Below are positions 43,180 to 53,170 of a DNA stretch of 64,000 nt, piece after piece. Source of the stretch: Kutzneria chonburiensis (lineage in GTDB: Bacteria > Actinomycetota > Actinomycetes > Mycobacteriales > Pseudonocardiaceae); assembly GCF_028622115.1 (NCBI RefSeq), contig NZ_CP097263.1, positions 744,001 through 808,000 on the forward strand, written 5' to 3'. Below the pieces are notes generated by a model. It saw only the letters and a list, made by a program, of their open reading frames with translations, searched no databases and was not told the origin of the DNA. The position numbers and the translations under genes are program-made. Each line of letters begins with the position of its first letter. Positions within the stretch are counted from its first letter, which is position 1.

Positions 43180-44115
43180 TTATTGGCGGCGGGCGCGGGC
43201 GCGGCGTTTGCCCTCGTGCATGGCCTGGACGCGGGCGACCGGGATGGTGTGGCCCTCGGCGACCAGGTCCTCAGGCAACGGCTGGGGTGCGGGCATGGCG
43301 TCGGACCAGGGGTCGCCGGTGCCGAGCAGAGCGGGGGCGGTGCGGATGGTGAAGTCGGAAGGGGAGACGGTGTCGAGGGAGTCCCACGACACCGGGAAAG
43401 AGACGGGGACGCCGGGGCGGAGGCGGGGGCTGTAGGCGGCGGCGACGGTGGCGCCGCCGGCGCGGGTGGAGTCGAGGAAGACCTTGCCGTGGCGGTCCTC
43501 GACGATGAAAGCGGTGGTGGCGAGCGCCGGATCGAGGCGTTCGGCGCGGGCGGCGATGGCGCGGGTGGCGGCGGCGACGTCCTCGACGGGGGAACCGGCG
43601 ACGGGCACGAAGATGTGCACGCCCTTGGAGCCGGAGGTCTTCACCGCCCCGGAAAGACCGCAGTCGGTCAAAGCCTGGCGGATCAGATGCGCGGCCTGGA
43701 CGACCAGGCGGAAAGAGTCGCCCGCGGGGGGATCGAGGTCGAGGACCATGTGGGTGGGATGGGCGTACTGGTCCAGCAGGAACAGGGTGGGGTGGTACTC
43801 GACGGCCCGCTGGTTGGCGAACCACAACAGGGTCCGCCGGTCGTTGCACAGCGCGTACGAGATCTCACGCTTGGACGCCTCGGCCCAGATGGGCTGCCGG
43901 GCCACCCAGGAAGGCGTGTATTTCGGCAGGTTCTTCTGCATGAACGACGGCTGGTCGCGCAACGCGCGGATCACCGACAAAGGCCGGTCGGTGAGCACGG
44001 ACACCAGCTGCGGGTGCACGGCGTCGAGGTAGTCGACCAGGTCCCCCTTGGTGGCCTCGGCCCCGTCGAACAGCGGCTGGTCGAGATTGGTCAGCGCGAC
44101 ACCGTCCCGTTCCAT
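43180..44115 (-). CDS. ligD: LigD-type NHEJ polymerase/primase domain protein
   Basis: The protein has about 311 residues, equal to a stand-alone LigD polymerase (AEP primase) domain. It has KNLPKYTPSWV, MVLDLDPPAGDSF with metal-binding Asp126 and Asp128, TSGSKGVHIFVPV, and a late VSWDSLDTVSPSDFT. It fills and extends ends during non-homologous end joining with Ku. Neither ligase nor phosphoesterase domain is attached, so those must be elsewhere. The ATG at 44115 is chosen over an upstream start at 44145. Ku is encoded 18.5 kb away in this window. The C-terminus is very basic. Confidence 0.9.
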   Translation of the reverse strand: MERDGVALTNLDQPLFDGAEATKGDLVDYLDAVHPQLVSVLTDRPLSVIRALRDQPSFMQKNLPKYTPSWVARQPIWAEASKREISYALCNDRRTLLWFANQRAVEYHPTLFLLDQYAHPTHMVLDLDPPAGDSFRLVVQAAHLIRQALTDCGLSGAVKTSGSKGVHIFVPVAGSPVEDVAAATRAIAARAERLDPALATTAFIVEDRHGKVFLDSTRAGGATVAAAYSPRLRPGVPVSFPVSWDSLDTVSPSDFTIRTAPALLGTGDPWSDAMPAPQPLPEDLVAEGHTIPVARVQAMHEGKRRARARRQ

Positions 44116-44147
44116 GGCACCACGATCCCCGGGCTGACGCGCCAAGG

Positions 44148-44163
44148 CAACCGGAACCGGTTG
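44148..44163. promoter_or_regulatory. Inverted repeat upstream of trpM
   Basis: CAACCGG-aa-CCGGTTG is a perfect inverted repeat in the 82-base divergent gap between ligD and trpM. It overlaps the probable -35 region of the trp unit and could be an operator. Confidence 0.5.
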
Positions 44164-44197
44164 TGTCGGCGACGGTCACGCTATTACCCTTCGCCTC

Positions 44198-44332
44198 GTG
44201 ACGAACGACGTGCGCTTCGGCGGGGCCCCGCGCGGCTCCCGCTCGCCCGCGCGTCGGATCAAGGGCCGCCGGGTGCGGTACCACATCGGCAGCGAACCGG
44301 GTCAGGTCCGCGGGATGCGATGGCCGGGCTGA
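44198..44332 (+). CDS. trpM: TrpM-like small protein
   Basis: This 44-residue frame starts at GTG 44198 and reads RSPARRIKGRRVRYHIG followed by EPGQVRGMRW. The basic segment and the closing MRW match my recollection of TrpM, the small modulator of tryptophan biosynthesis described in the trpCXBA locus of Streptomyces coelicolor. It is not a classical leader peptide, as only one Trp is present. No Shine-Dalgarno sequence is visible. A TATTAC hexamer 10 bases before the GTG suggests a leaderless transcript. It precedes trpB by 44 bases. The family call rests on recall and needs a database check. Confidence 0.65.
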   Translation: MTNDVRFGGAPRGSRSPARRIKGRRVRYHIGSEPGQVRGMRWPG

Positions 44333-44376
44333 GTTTCCCCAGCCCGATTTCCGTTATCCCGTAAGGACAACCTCAT

Positions 44377-45572
<1,196 letters not shown>

Positions 45573-45576
<4 letters not shown>

Positions 45577-46355
45577 CCATGTTCAAGCCGAACACGAAGT
45601 CTCTCGTCGGCTATCTGCCGGCCGGTTTCCCCACGGTCGACGACGGTGTCCGGACGCTGATCGCCATGGTGGAAGCCGGGTGCGACGCGCTGGAGATCGG
45701 CCTGCCCTACACCGACCCGGTGATGGACGGCCCGGCCGTCCAGGATGCGGTGACCCGAGCCCTGGAGAACGGCACCAGGACCGAGGACGTGCTGCGCACG
45801 GTCGAGCGGGTGGCCGCGAGGACGCAGGTGCCGGTGCTGGTCATGACGTACTGGAATCCCGTTGAGCAGTACGGGATCGAGCGCTTCGCGCAGCGGCTGG
45901 CGGACGCCGGCGGGGCCGGGTGTGTGCTGCCGGACCTGCCGGTGCAGCATTCGCTGCCGTGGCGCGAAGTGGCCGGAAAGCACGGCCTGGACAGCGTTTT
46001 CATCGCCGCGCCGAGCTCGACCGACCAGCGGGTGGCCGAGATTGCCAAGGCCAGCACCGGTTTCGTGTACGCGGCGTCCACGATGGGCGTGACGGGGATG
46101 CGCTCGGAGGTCAGCGGCGCGAACCTGGTGGCCCGGATCAGGCAGGCCACCGACCTGCCGGTGCTGGTGGGACTGGGCGTCTCGAACGGCGCTCAGGCCC
46201 GTGAGATCGCCGGCTTCGCCGACGGCGTGATCGTCGGCTCGGCGATCGTGCGCCGGATGCTCGACGCGCCGGACACCGACACCGGCATCGCCGAGATCCG
46301 CGCACTGTGCGGCGAACTCGCCGCCGGGACCCACGCGCTAGTCGGCAGCCCGTGA
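45573..46355 (+). CDS. trpA: Tryptophan synthase alpha chain
   Basis: The protein has 260 residues of the TrpA TIM barrel. The catalytic pair is Glu41 ([11 protein letters not shown]) and Asp52 (VMDGP). [10 protein letters not shown] and [10 protein letters not shown] form the phosphate-binding loops. It cleaves indole-3-glycerol phosphate to indole, which is channelled to TrpB. GTG 45573 overlaps the trpB stop; an ATG six bases later is also possible. The last 18 bases overlap the convergent cupredoxin gene. Confidence 0.95.
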
Positions 46356-46943
46356 CGCGATGAGCAGCAGGCACAGCGTGGCTACGGCGGCGACCAGGCC
46401 GGCGACCAGCAACATCGGGTCCAAAGTGGACTGATCGGTCGGCGTCATCGCCTGCATCACTTGTGGGGCAGCGGTAGACGTGGTTGGTGGCGCGCTCGTC
46501 ATGGTCATGGTCGTCGTGGTCCGAGGCTGGACGGCGGCGGGCGCGCCACCGGCTGTCGTGTGCCGTGCGGCAGTGGTCGTGGCCGGCCGCTGTGGCGGCG
46601 CGGTCGTGGCCGCCGGCAGCACGGTGATCTGTGCCTTCATGTCGGGGTGGATGGAGCAGATGTAGGCGTACGTGCCGGGTTGGCTGAACGTGTATGTCCA
46701 GGACTGGCCGGTGGACAGCGTCGGTGAGTGCAGCGGCACCGGCGCACTGGTCGTGGTCACGTCGTGCGGCGCCTGATCCTGGTTGGTCCAGGTGACGGTG
46801 TCGCCGACGTGCACGGTGATCGTGGCTGGGGCGAACGCGTACTGCGCCATCGTGACGGCCTGCGTCGCGGCGGTCGCCGGGGCGGGTGCCAGCACCGTCA
46901 GGAACGGCAATACCAGCAAGGCGAACAGCAGCCGGCGGGTCAT
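46338..46943 (-). CDS. Secreted/membrane-anchored cupredoxin (plastocyanin-like)
   Basis: The protein has 201 residues. A signal peptide of about 25 residues is followed by a cupredoxin domain (about 28-110) with type 1 copper ligands: His in APHDV, and Cys, His and Met in CSIHPDMKA. A Thr/Pro/Ala-rich linker and a final membrane helix (LLVAGLVAAVATLCLLLIA) anchor it outside the membrane. It should carry electrons or bind copper at the cell surface. It is the last gene of a five-gene copper-related operon, and its ATG overlaps the preceding stop. Confidence 0.87.
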   Translation of the reverse strand: MTRRLLFALLVLPFLTVLAPAPATAATQAVTMAQYAFAPATITVHVGDTVTWTNQDQAPHDVTTTSAPVPLHSPTLSTGQSWTYTFSQPGTYAYICSIHPDMKAQITVLPAATTAPPQRPATTTAARHTTAGGAPAAVQPRTTTTMTMTSAPPTTSTAAPQVMQAMTPTDQSTLDPMLLVAGLVAAVATLCLLLIASRAAD

Positions 46944-47326
46944 CGGATGAACTCCATGGCGGCCTCGATGCGGAGTCGGCGGCGGCCGGACGCGACGGCC
47001 GTGCCGGTGGCGGCGAACACCAGCCCGTCGTCGTCCACGTGCACGACGCGGGCCGTGAGCCGGAGGGTGTGCCGTCGGTCGCGCAGGTTGAGCCAGCCGG
47101 CTATACGCAGTCGGCGCCGGCCCTCGACGACGACGGTCGCGGTGATCAGGTCGGGCAGCGTCAGTGTCGTCTCGTCGCCGACCGTCAGTTCGCCGCCGTT
47201 GGTCGGGATCCTGCGGTGCAGCAAGGGAAGCGAGGTGCGTTCGAGCACGCAGCCGGCGAGCCGGTACCCGCCGGGCGGCGGCAGGGCGGTGCGCTCGCCG
47301 ACCGGCAGCACTGCGGTGTCGGGCAT
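46940..47326 (-). CDS. Small beta-rich protein in the copper operon, possibly YceI-like
   Basis: The protein has 128 residues without signal peptide or membrane helix. Alternating beta-type segments (LTVGDETTLTLPDL, TATVVVEGRRRLRIAGWL, HTLRLTARVVHV) faintly recall the YceI lipocalin-like fold, but the match is weak and no ligand residues stand out. It lies between two cupredoxin genes and overlaps the second by ATGA, so it belongs to the same operon. Function is unknown. Confidence 0.6.
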   Translation of the reverse strand: MPDTAVLPVGERTALPPPGGYRLAGCVLERTSLPLLHRRIPTNGGELTVGDETTLTLPDLITATVVVEGRRRLRIAGWLNLRDRRHTLRLTARVVHVDDDGLVFAATGTAVASGRRRLRIEAAMEFIR

Positions 47327-47389
47327 GGGGTCCCTTTCGGTGCGGGGCGAGGACCGCGGCGGGCCACGTTGACCGCCGGGGCCCCGCGG

Positions 47390-48307
47390 TCAGCAGGTCA
47401 GCTGGTTGAACACCGGTTCGAGCATGCTTTCCACCAGCACGGTGTGGGTCTTGACGTACTGGTCCACGTTCAGCAGGTCGCTGACCTGCTGGCCGAGCGA
47501 CTCGTCGAGGTGGGCCGCCTTCAGGTGGGCCAGCAGCGGCGTGAGCACGTCCTTGACCGACTGGTCGGCGTCACCGTTGAGGATCGGGGCGAGCATGTTC
47601 TCGATCAGCACGGTGTGCGTCTTGATGTACTGGTCGAGGTTGAGCGCGTCGTTGACCTGCTGGCCGACGGATTCCTCCAGGTGGGCGGCCTTGAGGTGGG
47701 CGATGAACGGGGCCAGCGCCTCCTTGACCGCGCAGCCGCTGCCCGGGGTGGACGTCGGCATGGTCATGGTGGTCGTGGTGGTGGGCGGCGCCGTCGTCGT
47801 CGGCGCGGTTGTCGTGGTGGGCGGGGGAGTCGAGCCCTGGACCGTGACGCTGGCCTTCATGTCCGGGTGCACGGCGCAGTAGTACGAGTACGAGCCGGCC
47901 TTGGTGAAGGTGTAGCTGAACTTCTGGCCCTGTTGCAGGGTCGGCGACGCGAACTTCTCCGGCCCGTCGGAGACCGTCACGGTGTGCGGGGCGGTGTCCT
48001 CGTTGGTCCAGGTCACGGTGTCCCCGACGGACACGGTGAGGCTGGCCGGGGTGAACGTGTAGCTCTTGATGTCCACCGCGATCGCCGAGGACTCCGCGGA
48101 CGGCGAGTACTGCGCGACGGCGGCCTTCTGCGCGTCGACAACCGATGCCGGCAGTGCGGCGGTCTGCGCGGCCGGCTGAGGGACGGCCGTGCGCTGGTTG
48201 TCGGCGTACAGCGAGGTCAGCGCGAAGACCGACCCGGCGACGGCGAGCACCGCGATCGCGGGTAGCAGCAGGCCACGCCGACGTGTGGGCAGGGGTGGTT
48301 GGTCCAC
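47390..48307 (-). CDS. Membrane-anchored cupredoxin with duplicated C-terminal helical domain
   Basis: The protein has 305 residues. An N-terminal anchor (about 13-35) precedes a cupredoxin domain (about 75-158) with ligands His in APHTV and Cys/His/Met in YCAVHPDMKA. A Thr/Pro linker follows, and then two tandem copies of a helical unit (191-249 and 250-305). Both copies share AHLKAAHL, GQQV, DQY and KTHTVL. One Cys before and one Cys at the end of the pair could form a disulfide. I know no named domain for this repeat. Surface copper or electron transfer is inferred. Confidence 0.8.
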   Translation of the reverse strand: MDQPPLPTRRRGLLLPAIAVLAVAGSVFALTSLYADNQRTAVPQPAAQTAALPASVVDAQKAAVAQYSPSAESSAIAVDIKSYTFTPASLTVSVGDTVTWTNEDTAPHTVTVSDGPEKFASPTLQQGQKFSYTFTKAGSYSYYCAVHPDMKASVTVQGSTPPPTTTTAPTTTAPPTTTTTMTMPTSTPGSGCAVKEALAPFIAHLKAAHLEESVGQQVNDALNLDQYIKTHTVLIENMLAPILNGDADQSVKDVLTPLLAHLKAAHLDESLGQQVSDLLNVDQYVKTHTVLVESMLEPVFNQLTC

Positions 48308-48331
48308 AACGGTTTCCTTTCGGTGGGGACG

Positions 48332-49231
48332 TCAGCGGCCGGGATTGGCCGTGACGAGCACACTCGCGGCGAGCAGCACGAACACCACGAGTACGGTCTC
48401 GGCGGTGACGGAGTAGACGAACGGCCGGAGCGTGCGGGCGTCGCCGCGCAGCACGACGGCGAAGTCCAGCCGCCGGCCGACCCAGGCCTTGCTGGCCTGG
48501 GCCGCGGCCAGCACCACGGCCAGCACGCCGACCTTGATCAGCAGGATCCGGCCGTAGTCGGTGTGCAGCAAGGCATCGACCGATCCCAGCGACTGCCAGG
48601 CCAGCACCACGCCGGCCAGCACGACGGTGCCGACGCTGATCATCGCGAGCCGCGAGTAGCGCGGCACCACTCGGGCCAGCTCGTCCGGCCGCCGCCGGGG
48701 CAGCACGCCGAACAACAGCACCGCGAGCCCGCCGATCCACAGCGCCATGCCCAGCAGGTGCACCAGATCGGCGATCTCCACCAGCGCGGCCCCGGAGTCG
48801 GACGTGTGCCCGGTCAGGCCGATCGCGCGGACCAGGCCCAGCCCGACGGCGAGCGCGCCGATCCGCCACGCCGCCGATCGTGCGGCAATCTCCTTGCGCT
48901 GCAACAGGTCCGCCAGCACCACGCCGGCGAGCACCCAGAGCAGCGCGATGGCCAGCCAGACCCGGCCGAAGTCGGTGGCCAGCACCCGGGTGACCAGCGG
49001 CCAGCCGATCGGGCCGCCGCCGGCCCACACCCCCTCCAGCACGATGGTGGCGGCGGCGCCGGCGACACCGAGCAGCCAGCCGGTGGCGATCACGCGCCGG
49101 GTGGCGCGCACCGCGCTGCCGGCCGGCCACAGCAACGCGACGAAACCGCTGCCACCGAAGAAAAGCGCGATGCCGAGGTAGTCGACCAGCCGGGCGAGCA
49201 CGTACCAGGACCGGGCCGCGTCGACGGTCAT
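48332..49231 (-). CDS. CopD-family copper resistance membrane protein
   Basis: The protein has 299 residues with about eight transmembrane helices. The C-terminal part (VEIADLVHLLGMALWIGGLAVL and LLIKVGVLAVVLAAAQASKAWVGRR, in parts) is typical of CopD, with His residues in the membrane that may bind copper. CopD is thought to import copper or hand it over across the membrane. The ATG at 49231 overlaps the stop of the Thr/Pro-rich gene. Cupredoxin genes follow, giving a coherent copper operon. Confidence 0.87.
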   Translation of the reverse strand: MTVDAARSWYVLARLVDYLGIALFFGGSGFVALLWPAGSAVRATRRVIATGWLLGVAGAAATIVLEGVWAGGGPIGWPLVTRVLATDFGRVWLAIALLWVLAGVVLADLLQRKEIAARSAAWRIGALAVGLGLVRAIGLTGHTSDSGAALVEIADLVHLLGMALWIGGLAVLLFGVLPRRRPDELARVVPRYSRLAMISVGTVVLAGVVLAWQSLGSVDALLHTDYGRILLIKVGVLAVVLAAAQASKAWVGRRLDFAVVLRGDARTLRPFVYSVTAETVLVVFVLLAASVLVTANPGR

Positions 49232-49749
49232 CGGGTGGTCGGTGTCGGCGTGGTCGTGGTGGTCGCCGGGCACGAGCCCAGCAGCGTGTCGACCAGCGGC
49301 GGCAGGCCGACGCCGGCCACCACCGGGCCGAGCAGCGGAAGCCCTTGTACGCCAGTGGTCAGCGTGTCGACGACCTGCGGCACCAGACCGGGCGTGCACG
49401 ACGGCGCACTGGTCGTCGTGGTGCCGGGCGATGTCGTCGTCGGCGCTGTGGTGGTGGCCGTCGGTGTGGCCGTCCCGACCGGAACCGGTGCGATTGTCGT
49501 TGCCACGTAAGGGTTGCCGCCTTGCGGGCTGTCCCCGGAGTAGCCCGCCGGCTGATACCCGCCGCCGGCCGGCTCGCCGCTGGTGTCGGTGGTGGGCGGC
49601 GCGGCGCCGCCGGGGGTGGGCGCCGCGACCGTGCCCGTGGCGGTGTGGTGGATGCCGAGGCCGGAGGCGAATCCCAGGACCACGACCACCGAGCCGACCA
49701 GGCTCGCGGCCACCACGTGCTCGCGCCGTAAGGAGATTCGTGTCGCCAC
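49228..49749 (-). CDS. Membrane-anchored Thr/Pro-rich surface protein
   Basis: The protein has 173 residues. It has a basic start, one membrane segment (VVAASLVGSVVVVLGFASG), then a low-complexity Thr/Pro/Gly region to residue 115. A short helical part lies between two cysteines (SCTPGLVPQVV to LLGSCP), and a Thr/Pro tail ends the protein. The Cys-bounded helical end recalls the repeat domain of the neighbouring cupredoxin. It is the first gene of the copper operon, and its stop overlaps the copD start. Function is unknown. Confidence 0.65.
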   Translation of the reverse strand: MATRISLRREHVVAASLVGSVVVVLGFASGLGIHHTATGTVAAPTPGGAAPPTTDTSGEPAGGGYQPAGYSGDSPQGGNPYVATTIAPVPVGTATPTATTTAPTTTSPGTTTTSAPSCTPGLVPQVVDTLTTGVQGLPLLGPVVAGVGLPPLVDTLLGSCPATTTTTPTPTTR

Positions 49750-49866
49750 GTGTCAGCTCCCCGCTGTCGCTGTGACGCCGGTGGGCGGAGCGGGACTGCT
49801 CCGTTCGTCCGTCGGCGTGCGCGTCACAGTGGAGCAGGCGGCACATGGCGGGCAGTGACCGATCGA

Positions 49867-50121
49867 TCACTGATCGGTAAAGGCGACCTCACCGTCGCGA
49901 AGATCGCGTTGTGCGGAAGATCGGCCCCAGCCGAAATAGGCAAGCGGGCCGATGAAGTTGACGCCGATGGCCAAGGTCCAGGCCCACTTCGGGCCGCGGA
50001 CCCTGGCCGCCGGGCGGATCGCCAGATCGATCCAGGCGGCGACGGCCAGTAGCACTTGGACGATGCCGAGCGCCGCCAGTTGGCGGCGGCGATGCGGGCT
50101 CAGGTCGCCCCAGTTCAGCAT
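49867..50121 (-). CDS. PLDc_N-domain small membrane protein
   Basis: The protein has 84 residues with two transmembrane helices and the PLDc_N pattern: a first helix QLAALGIVQVLLAVAAWIDL and a second ending in FIGPLAYFGWGR. This domain is found at the N-terminus of cardiolipin synthases and as stand-alone proteins of unknown role. The ATG at 50121 is one base after the GH65 stop, so it is coupled to the sugar phosphorylase operon. An inverted repeat (49858-49878) overlaps its stop and may act in termination. Confidence 0.75.
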   Translation of the reverse strand: MLNWGDLSPHRRRQLAALGIVQVLLAVAAWIDLAIRPAARVRGPKWAWTLAIGVNFIGPLAYFGWGRSSAQRDLRDGEVAFTDQ

Positions 50122-50122
50122 C

Positions 50123-52462
50123 TCAGTCCTCCACGTCACGCCGCCGAGGAGCGCGGCCCGGGGGTTGCTCGCTGGGTCGCACGCGGGGAGCGGGCGGAAT
50201 GGCCAGCTCCTGCACGGAGTCCAGCCGCACGGTCTGTCCATGATGGACGATCGTCAGCTCGTCCGGACCGTCCACCTCGTACCGGGCGGACGACGGCGTC
50301 ACGGTCACCCGGATCCGTGAATCCCGTTGCCGCACAGTGAACTTCAGCCGGGACAGACCCGGTGGCAGCCGCGGTGCGAAACGCAGCATGCCGCCGTCCT
50401 GACGCAAACCGCCGAGCCCGTTGACCAGGGCGATCCACGCGCCGGCCAGCGAGGCGATGTGCAGGCCGTCGGCGGTGTTGTGCTCGAGGTCGGCGATGTC
50501 CATCAGCGCTGCCTCGGCCGTGTAGTCGTGGGCCAGCTGCAACTGCCCGACCTCGGCCGCCACCACGGCCTGCACACACGCCGACAGCGACGAGTCCCGT
50601 ACGGTGATCCGCTCGTAGTAGTCGAAGTCGCGGGCCTTCTGCTCCGGCGTGAACTCCTCCGGGCACTGCATGATGGCCAGCACCAGGTCGGCCTGCTTGA
50701 CCACCTGCTTGCGGTAGATGTCGAAGTACGGGTGGTGCAGCAGCAGCGGGTACTCGGACCGGGCGAAGTCCCATTCCTGGTGCCGGGTGAAGCCGTCGGA
50801 CTGCGGATGCACGCCCAGCGCCTCGTCGTACGGCACCAGCACCGCCTTGGCGGCGTCGTGCCAGGCCGCGGCCTCCTCCTCGCCGACGCCCAGCTCACGG
50901 GCCCGGTCGGGGAAGCGGTGCACGTACTCGTAGGCGGCCATCAGGTTCTTCTTGGCCATCAGGTTCGTGTACACGTTGTTGTCGGCAATGGCGCTGTACT
51001 CGTCAGGACCGGTCACGCCGTCGATGCAGAACCGGCCCTCGCTGTTGTGGTGGCCGAGTGACCGCCACAGCCGCGCGGTCTCGACCAGCAGCGCGATGCC
51101 GGCGGCCGCGGCGAACTCCTCGTCACCGCTGGCGCTCACGTAGCGCGTGACGGCGGCGGCGATGGCGGCGTTGAGGTGGAACGCGGCGGTGCCGGCCGGC
51201 CAGTAGCCCGAGCACTCCAAGCCGGTGATCGTCCGCCACGGGAAGGCGGCGCCGTCGAATCCCAGCTGCGCGGCGCGGTCCTGGGCCAGCGGGATGGTGT
51301 CGTGCCGCCACCACAGGGCATGCGCGACCGCTTCCGGGTACGTGTAGGTCAGCACCGGCAGCACCAGCATCTCGGTGTCCCAGAACGCGTGCCCGTCGTA
51401 GCCGGGGCCGGTCAGCCCCTTGGCCGCGATGGCCCGCCGCTCGCCCCGCGCGGCCGCCTGGAGCACGTGGAACAGGGCGAACCGGACCGCCTGTTGCACC
51501 TCGGCGTCGCCGTCCACCTCCACGTCGGCGTCGCGCCAGAACCGGTCCAGGAACTCCTTCTGCTCGGCCACCAGGCCGTCCCAGCCGGTCACCTTGGCCG
51601 CGGCCAGCGCCGCCTCGACCTGGTCCCGCAGCGCCGGCACGGACCGGGTGCTGGACCAGCCGTAGGCCACGAACTTGGCGAAACCGAGCTTCTGCCCCGG
51701 TTCCAGCCGGTTGCCCACGGAGAACCGGGCCAGATCGGGTTCGACCTCGGTGCGGCAGGGCAGCTCGTCCTCACCGGACACGGTGTGGTCCATCGCCGCC
51801 GCCACGCCCAGCCCGCTGTGCTCAACCCGGTGCACCAGAACGGCTTTCGTGCCGTGGGCGGCGTGCATCACGGCGGCCAGCGGCCGGGCCAGCACGGCCG
51901 AGGACCGCGGGTCGTCGGACTGCGCCGGCTGCTCCTCGTTGGCGATCAGCTCCGACTGGATCACCACGCGGACCGTCTTGTCGACCGCCTCCACCTCGTA
52001 GCCGATCGCCGCGACGGCCCGCTGCGTGAACGACACCAGCCGGGTCGAACGGACCTTGACCGCCTTGCCGGCCGGCGACACCCAGTGGATCTCCCGCGTG
52101 AGCAGCCCGGTGCGGAAGTCCAGAGTGCGCTCGTGGCTGACCAGGGTGCCGTAGCGCAGGTCCAGCGGCTCGTCGTCGACCAGCAGCCGGATCACCTTGC
52201 CGTTGGTCACGTTGATGACCGTCTGGCTGTCCTCGGGATTGCCGTAGCCGCGCTCGGCATAGGGCAGCGGACGCACCTCGTGCACCCCGTTGAGGTAGCT
52301 GCCGGGCAGCGCGTGCGGCTCACCCTCGTCGAGGTTGCCGCGCCAGCCGATGTGGCCGTTGGACAGCGCGAACAGCGACTCGGCCTGGGCCAGCAGGTCC
52401 AGGTTGAGCGTGCACTCACGTAGTCGCCACGGCTCGACGGAGAAGTCGGGGTTGGGGATCAC
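50123..52462 (-). CDS. GH65 disaccharide phosphorylase (maltose/trehalose/kojibiose type)
   Basis: The protein has 779 residues, normal for GH65. The acid catalyst is Glu488 in TGPDEYS. AFWDTEMLVLPVLTY and the KQVVKQADLV segment (phosphate site) are conserved. The enzyme splits an alpha-linked glucose disaccharide with phosphate to glucose and beta-glucose-1-phosphate; which disaccharide cannot be told from motifs. GTG 52462 overlaps the stop of the beta-phosphoglucomutase gene, the enzyme that uses beta-glucose-1-phosphate. It is cytoplasmic. Confidence 0.92.
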   Translation of the reverse strand: MIPNPDFSVEPWRLRECTLNLDLLAQAESLFALSNGHIGWRGNLDEGEPHALPGSYLNGVHEVRPLPYAERGYGNPEDSQTVINVTNGKVIRLLVDDEPLDLRYGTLVSHERTLDFRTGLLTREIHWVSPAGKAVKVRSTRLVSFTQRAVAAIGYEVEAVDKTVRVVIQSELIANEEQPAQSDDPRSSAVLARPLAAVMHAAHGTKAVLVHRVEHSGLGVAAAMDHTVSGEDELPCRTEVEPDLARFSVGNRLEPGQKLGFAKFVAYGWSSTRSVPALRDQVEAALAAAKVTGWDGLVAEQKEFLDRFWRDADVEVDGDAEVQQAVRFALFHVLQAAARGERRAIAAKGLTGPGYDGHAFWDTEMLVLPVLTYTYPEAVAHALWWRHDTIPLAQDRAAQLGFDGAAFPWRTITGLECSGYWPAGTAAFHLNAAIAAAVTRYVSASGDEEFAAAAGIALLVETARLWRSLGHHNSEGRFCIDGVTGPDEYSAIADNNVYTNLMAKKNLMAAYEYVHRFPDRARELGVGEEEAAAWHDAAKAVLVPYDEALGVHPQSDGFTRHQEWDFARSEYPLLLHHPYFDIYRKQVVKQADLVLAIMQCPEEFTPEQKARDFDYYERITVRDSSLSACVQAVVAAEVGQLQLAHDYTAEAALMDIADLEHNTADGLHIASLAGAWIALVNGLGGLRQDGGMLRFAPRLPPGLSRLKFTVRQRDSRIRVTVTPSSARYEVDGPDELTIVHHGQTVRLDSVQELAIPPAPRVRPSEQPPGRAPRRRDVED

Positions 52463-53154
52463 AGCAGGTCCGCCAGGTCCTTGACGACGTGGTCGGCCCC
52501 GTGCCGGCGCAGCGCGTCGGCCTGCCCGACCCGGTCGACGCCGACCACGAAGCCGAACTTGCCGGCGTGCCCGGCCTCGACCCCGGCCAGCGCGTCCTCG
52601 AACACGACCGCCTCGGACGGCTCGACGCCCAGCTCCTTGGCCGCGGCGAGGAACGTGTCGGGGGCCGGCTTGCCCTTCAGCCGGCGCACGGCCGCCACGA
52701 TGCCGTCCACCTCGGCCTGGAAGTAGCCGTCGAGACCGGCGGCGACCAGCACCTCGCGCGTGTTGGCGCTGGAGGAGACCACGGCCCGCGACAGGCCGGC
52801 GGCCACCGCCGCGTCCAGGTACTGGCGGGAGCCCTGGTACGCCTCGACGCCGTCGCGGCGGATCAGCTCCTGCACCAGGTCGTTCTTGTGGTCGCCGATG
52901 CGGCGGACCAGGTCCTCGTCGAAGGGGATGCCGCGCGCCTGGAGGAAGCTGCGCACCCCGTCGGCCCGCGGCTTGCCGTCCACGTACTCGTCGTAGTCCA
53001 CGACCGGGTCGAACGGCTCGTAGGGATCGCCCCGGGAGGCCAGGAACTCGTCGAACGCCTGCTGCCACGCCTTCGCGTGCACCACGGCGGTTTTCGTCAG
53101 CACGCCGTCCATGTCGAACAGCAGCGCCCTGGTGGAATCCGGGACACCGAGCAC
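52459..53154 (-). CDS. Beta-phosphoglucomutase (HAD superfamily)
   Basis: The protein has 231 residues. The HAD nucleophile motif is LLFDMDGVLTKT with Asp14 and Asp16. A cap domain follows, then AVVSSSANTREVL, GKPAPDTFLAAAKELGV and VFEDALAGVEAG. It turns beta-glucose-1-phosphate into glucose-6-phosphate. Its coupling to the GH65 gene makes a complete route from disaccharide to glycolysis. The start is a GTG, 17 bases after the DUF3040 gene. Confidence 0.9.
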   Translation of the reverse strand: MLGVPDSTRALLFDMDGVLTKTAVVHAKAWQQAFDEFLASRGDPYEPFDPVVDYDEYVDGKPRADGVRSFLQARGIPFDEDLVRRIGDHKNDLVQELIRRDGVEAYQGSRQYLDAAVAAGLSRAVVSSSANTREVLVAAGLDGYFQAEVDGIVAAVRRLKGKPAPDTFLAAAKELGVEPSEAVVFEDALAGVEAGHAGKFGFVVGVDRVGQADALRRHGADHVVKDLADLL

Positions 53155-53170
53155 TCGGTTGTCACTCCCC

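Noticed and set aside
44198-44332. Classical trp attenuator leader peptide
   Set aside because: Only one Trp codon is present and no terminator/antiterminator hairpins follow before trpB.
49858-49878. ACCGATC-7-GATCGGT inverted repeat as an operator
   Set aside because: It overlaps a stop codon at the 3' end of an operon, so at most a weak terminator.
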